This document shows positions 5,416 through 6,038 of a stretch of 6,038 nt of DNA, piece after piece. The position numbers and the translations under genes are program-made. Position 1 is the first letter of the stretch. The number at the start of each line of letters is the position of its first letter. Location: positions 1 through 6,038 of the forward strand of contig CAZGYE010000328.1 in NCBI GenBank assembly GCA_964530165.1. The letters are read 5' to 3'. A model generated the notes under the pieces. The model was not told the origin of the DNA, did no database searches, and worked only from the letters and a program-made list of their open reading frames with translations. Source of the DNA: CAZGYE01 sp964530165 (GTDB lineage Bacteria > Planctomycetota > Planctomycetia > Planctomycetales > Planctomycetaceae).

Positions 5416-6038
5416 ACGACGACTTTCAAACACTGGACTTGGCAGCCTGTTACGGAACCGACTGGACCAGCCGGGCGATCAGCTACGGCACCGCCTCGCT
5501 GCTCGCTCCGCGGCGATTGCGGATCGGTCCAGCGCACGTTGCCCTGATCTGCGAATACCACGGTTCTCCGGTCTGGGTCGAGTCGACCACCCTCTGTCCG
5601 CATCCCTGCGTGATCATGGCCCGCCCGGTCAGTGGCGTGCAGGCCCATCTGCCGGAGATGCGGATCGCCGATTACGTTGGGGAGGGCGGGCATGTCGATC
5701 TCTACCGCCTCTCGGCGATCGACCGGCTCTCGAAAAGTGAATCGGACCTGCTGACCCGCATTCTGATCCGGCATTTCATCGGCCGGCAGGTGACCTATGA
5801 CATGGGCGGGGCTCTGCTCTCCGGGACACGGTTGTTCAAGCGAACCCGGCTGCTCCCGGCGGCCGATCTCAACGAACTGTTCTGCTCGGAACTGGTCGCG
5901 GCGGTCCTGATGCGGCTCGGCCGCCTGAATCGGGCCAATCCAACCCGCTACAACCCGGCCGATCTGCTGCGGCAACTCGTCCGTGAGGGAACCTATACCC
6001 ACCACGGCCAAAATTTGCGGTTTTTCGCACGGCTCGAC
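5412..6038 (+). CDS. Permuted papain-like (YiiX / NlpC-P60-like) cysteine peptidase, 3' end cut by window
   Basis: A frame of 209 codons starts at the ATG at 5412 and is still open at the last base. The order His, then Glu, then Cys is that of circularly permuted NlpC/P60-type enzymes. GPAHVALICEYHG carries His42. VWVESTTL carries Glu57, where the family has a viEa-type strand. LFCSELVAAVL carries the likely nucleophile Cys158, the family's (F/Y)CSEL motif. Between them, GRQVTYDMGG (124-133) matches the G-x-x-YD segment usually found before the Cys. Family members cleave peptide or amide bonds, often in cell-wall peptides or lipids. In a phage this suggests a wall-degrading or lysis enzyme. 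The start overlaps the membrane-protein stop (ATGA) and has only a weak ribosome site, so expression probably depends on coupling. There is no signal peptide, so export would need the membrane partner, a holin or assembly into the virion. Catalysis is inferred from motifs. Confidence 0.75.
   Translation, partial: MNDDFQTLDLAACYGTDWTSRAISYGTASLLAPRRLRIGPAHVALICEYHGSPVWVESTTLCPHPCVIMARPVSGVQAHLPEMRIADYVGEGGHVDLYRLSAIDRLSKSESDLLTRILIRHFIGRQVTYDMGGALLSGTRLFKRTRLLPAADLNELFCSELVAAVLMRLGRLNRANPTRYNPADLLRQLVREGTYTHHGQNLRFFARLD

Noticed and set aside
5246..5740. Plus-strand frame of 164 residues overlapping the end of the membrane protein and the peptidase
   Set aside because: It is arginine- and serine-rich in the manner of an out-of-frame shadow and has no recognisable motif, while the other frame carries the peptidase catalytic motifs.
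5187..6011. Long minus-strand open frame opposite the membrane protein and peptidase
   Set aside because: It covers two plus-strand genes with clear motifs and ribosome or overlap signals; its own translation has no recognisable domain. The minus frame at 4687-5433 is rejected for the same reason.

Overview
The window is a tailed-phage (Caudoviricetes) head and connector gene block, read entirely on the + strand. It is probably a prophage or a siphovirus-like phage of lambda-type head lineage. It is GC-rich, densely packed and has no gap over 300 bases. The genes are: the end of a lambda gpB-like portal protein (cut by the left edge); a fused prohead protease / major capsid protein; a DUF2190-type capsid cement protein; a probable head-tail joining protein; a probable tail-terminator-like protein; an HK97 gp10 / lambda Z-like tail completion protein; a small one-pass membrane protein with a coiled coil; and a permuted papain-like (YiiX / NlpC-P60-like) cysteine peptidase cut by the right edge. 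No terminase, tail tube, tape measure, integrase or att site is inside the window, so prophage versus free phage cannot be decided here.

Host: I infer a GC-rich Gram-negative-type bacterium, with Planctomycetota as best guess. This rests on the fused protease-capsid gene, the weak or absent Shine-Dalgarno sequences before some genes, and short heptad repeats (GACTCCA / TGGAGTC) in the spacers. It is not proven by the sequence.

Layout: 1-1260 portal, overlapping by ATGA with 1257-3308 protease/capsid. A 62-base spacer with two adjacent small hairpins follows, then 3371-3712 cement and 3723-4106 joining protein. The spacers at 4107-4181 and 4611-4698 carry the heptad repeats and bracket the tail-terminator candidate (4182-4610). 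Next come 4699-5130 gp10-like and 5143-5415 membrane protein, then an ATGA overlap into 5412-6038 peptidase. The last gene runs off the window.

How the genes work together: the portal nucleates the prohead; the capsid fusion supplies protease, scaffold-like segment and shell; the cement protein stabilises the shell; the joining, terminator-like and gp10-like proteins close the head and connect the tail; the membrane protein plus peptidase look like a coupled wall-degrading or lysis pair. The most notable points are a strong in-frame internal ribosome binding site and start (1806-1823) at the protease/capsid boundary, the heptad-repeat elements with an 18-bp perfect inverted repeat, and the membrane-protein/peptidase pair placed directly after connector genes.
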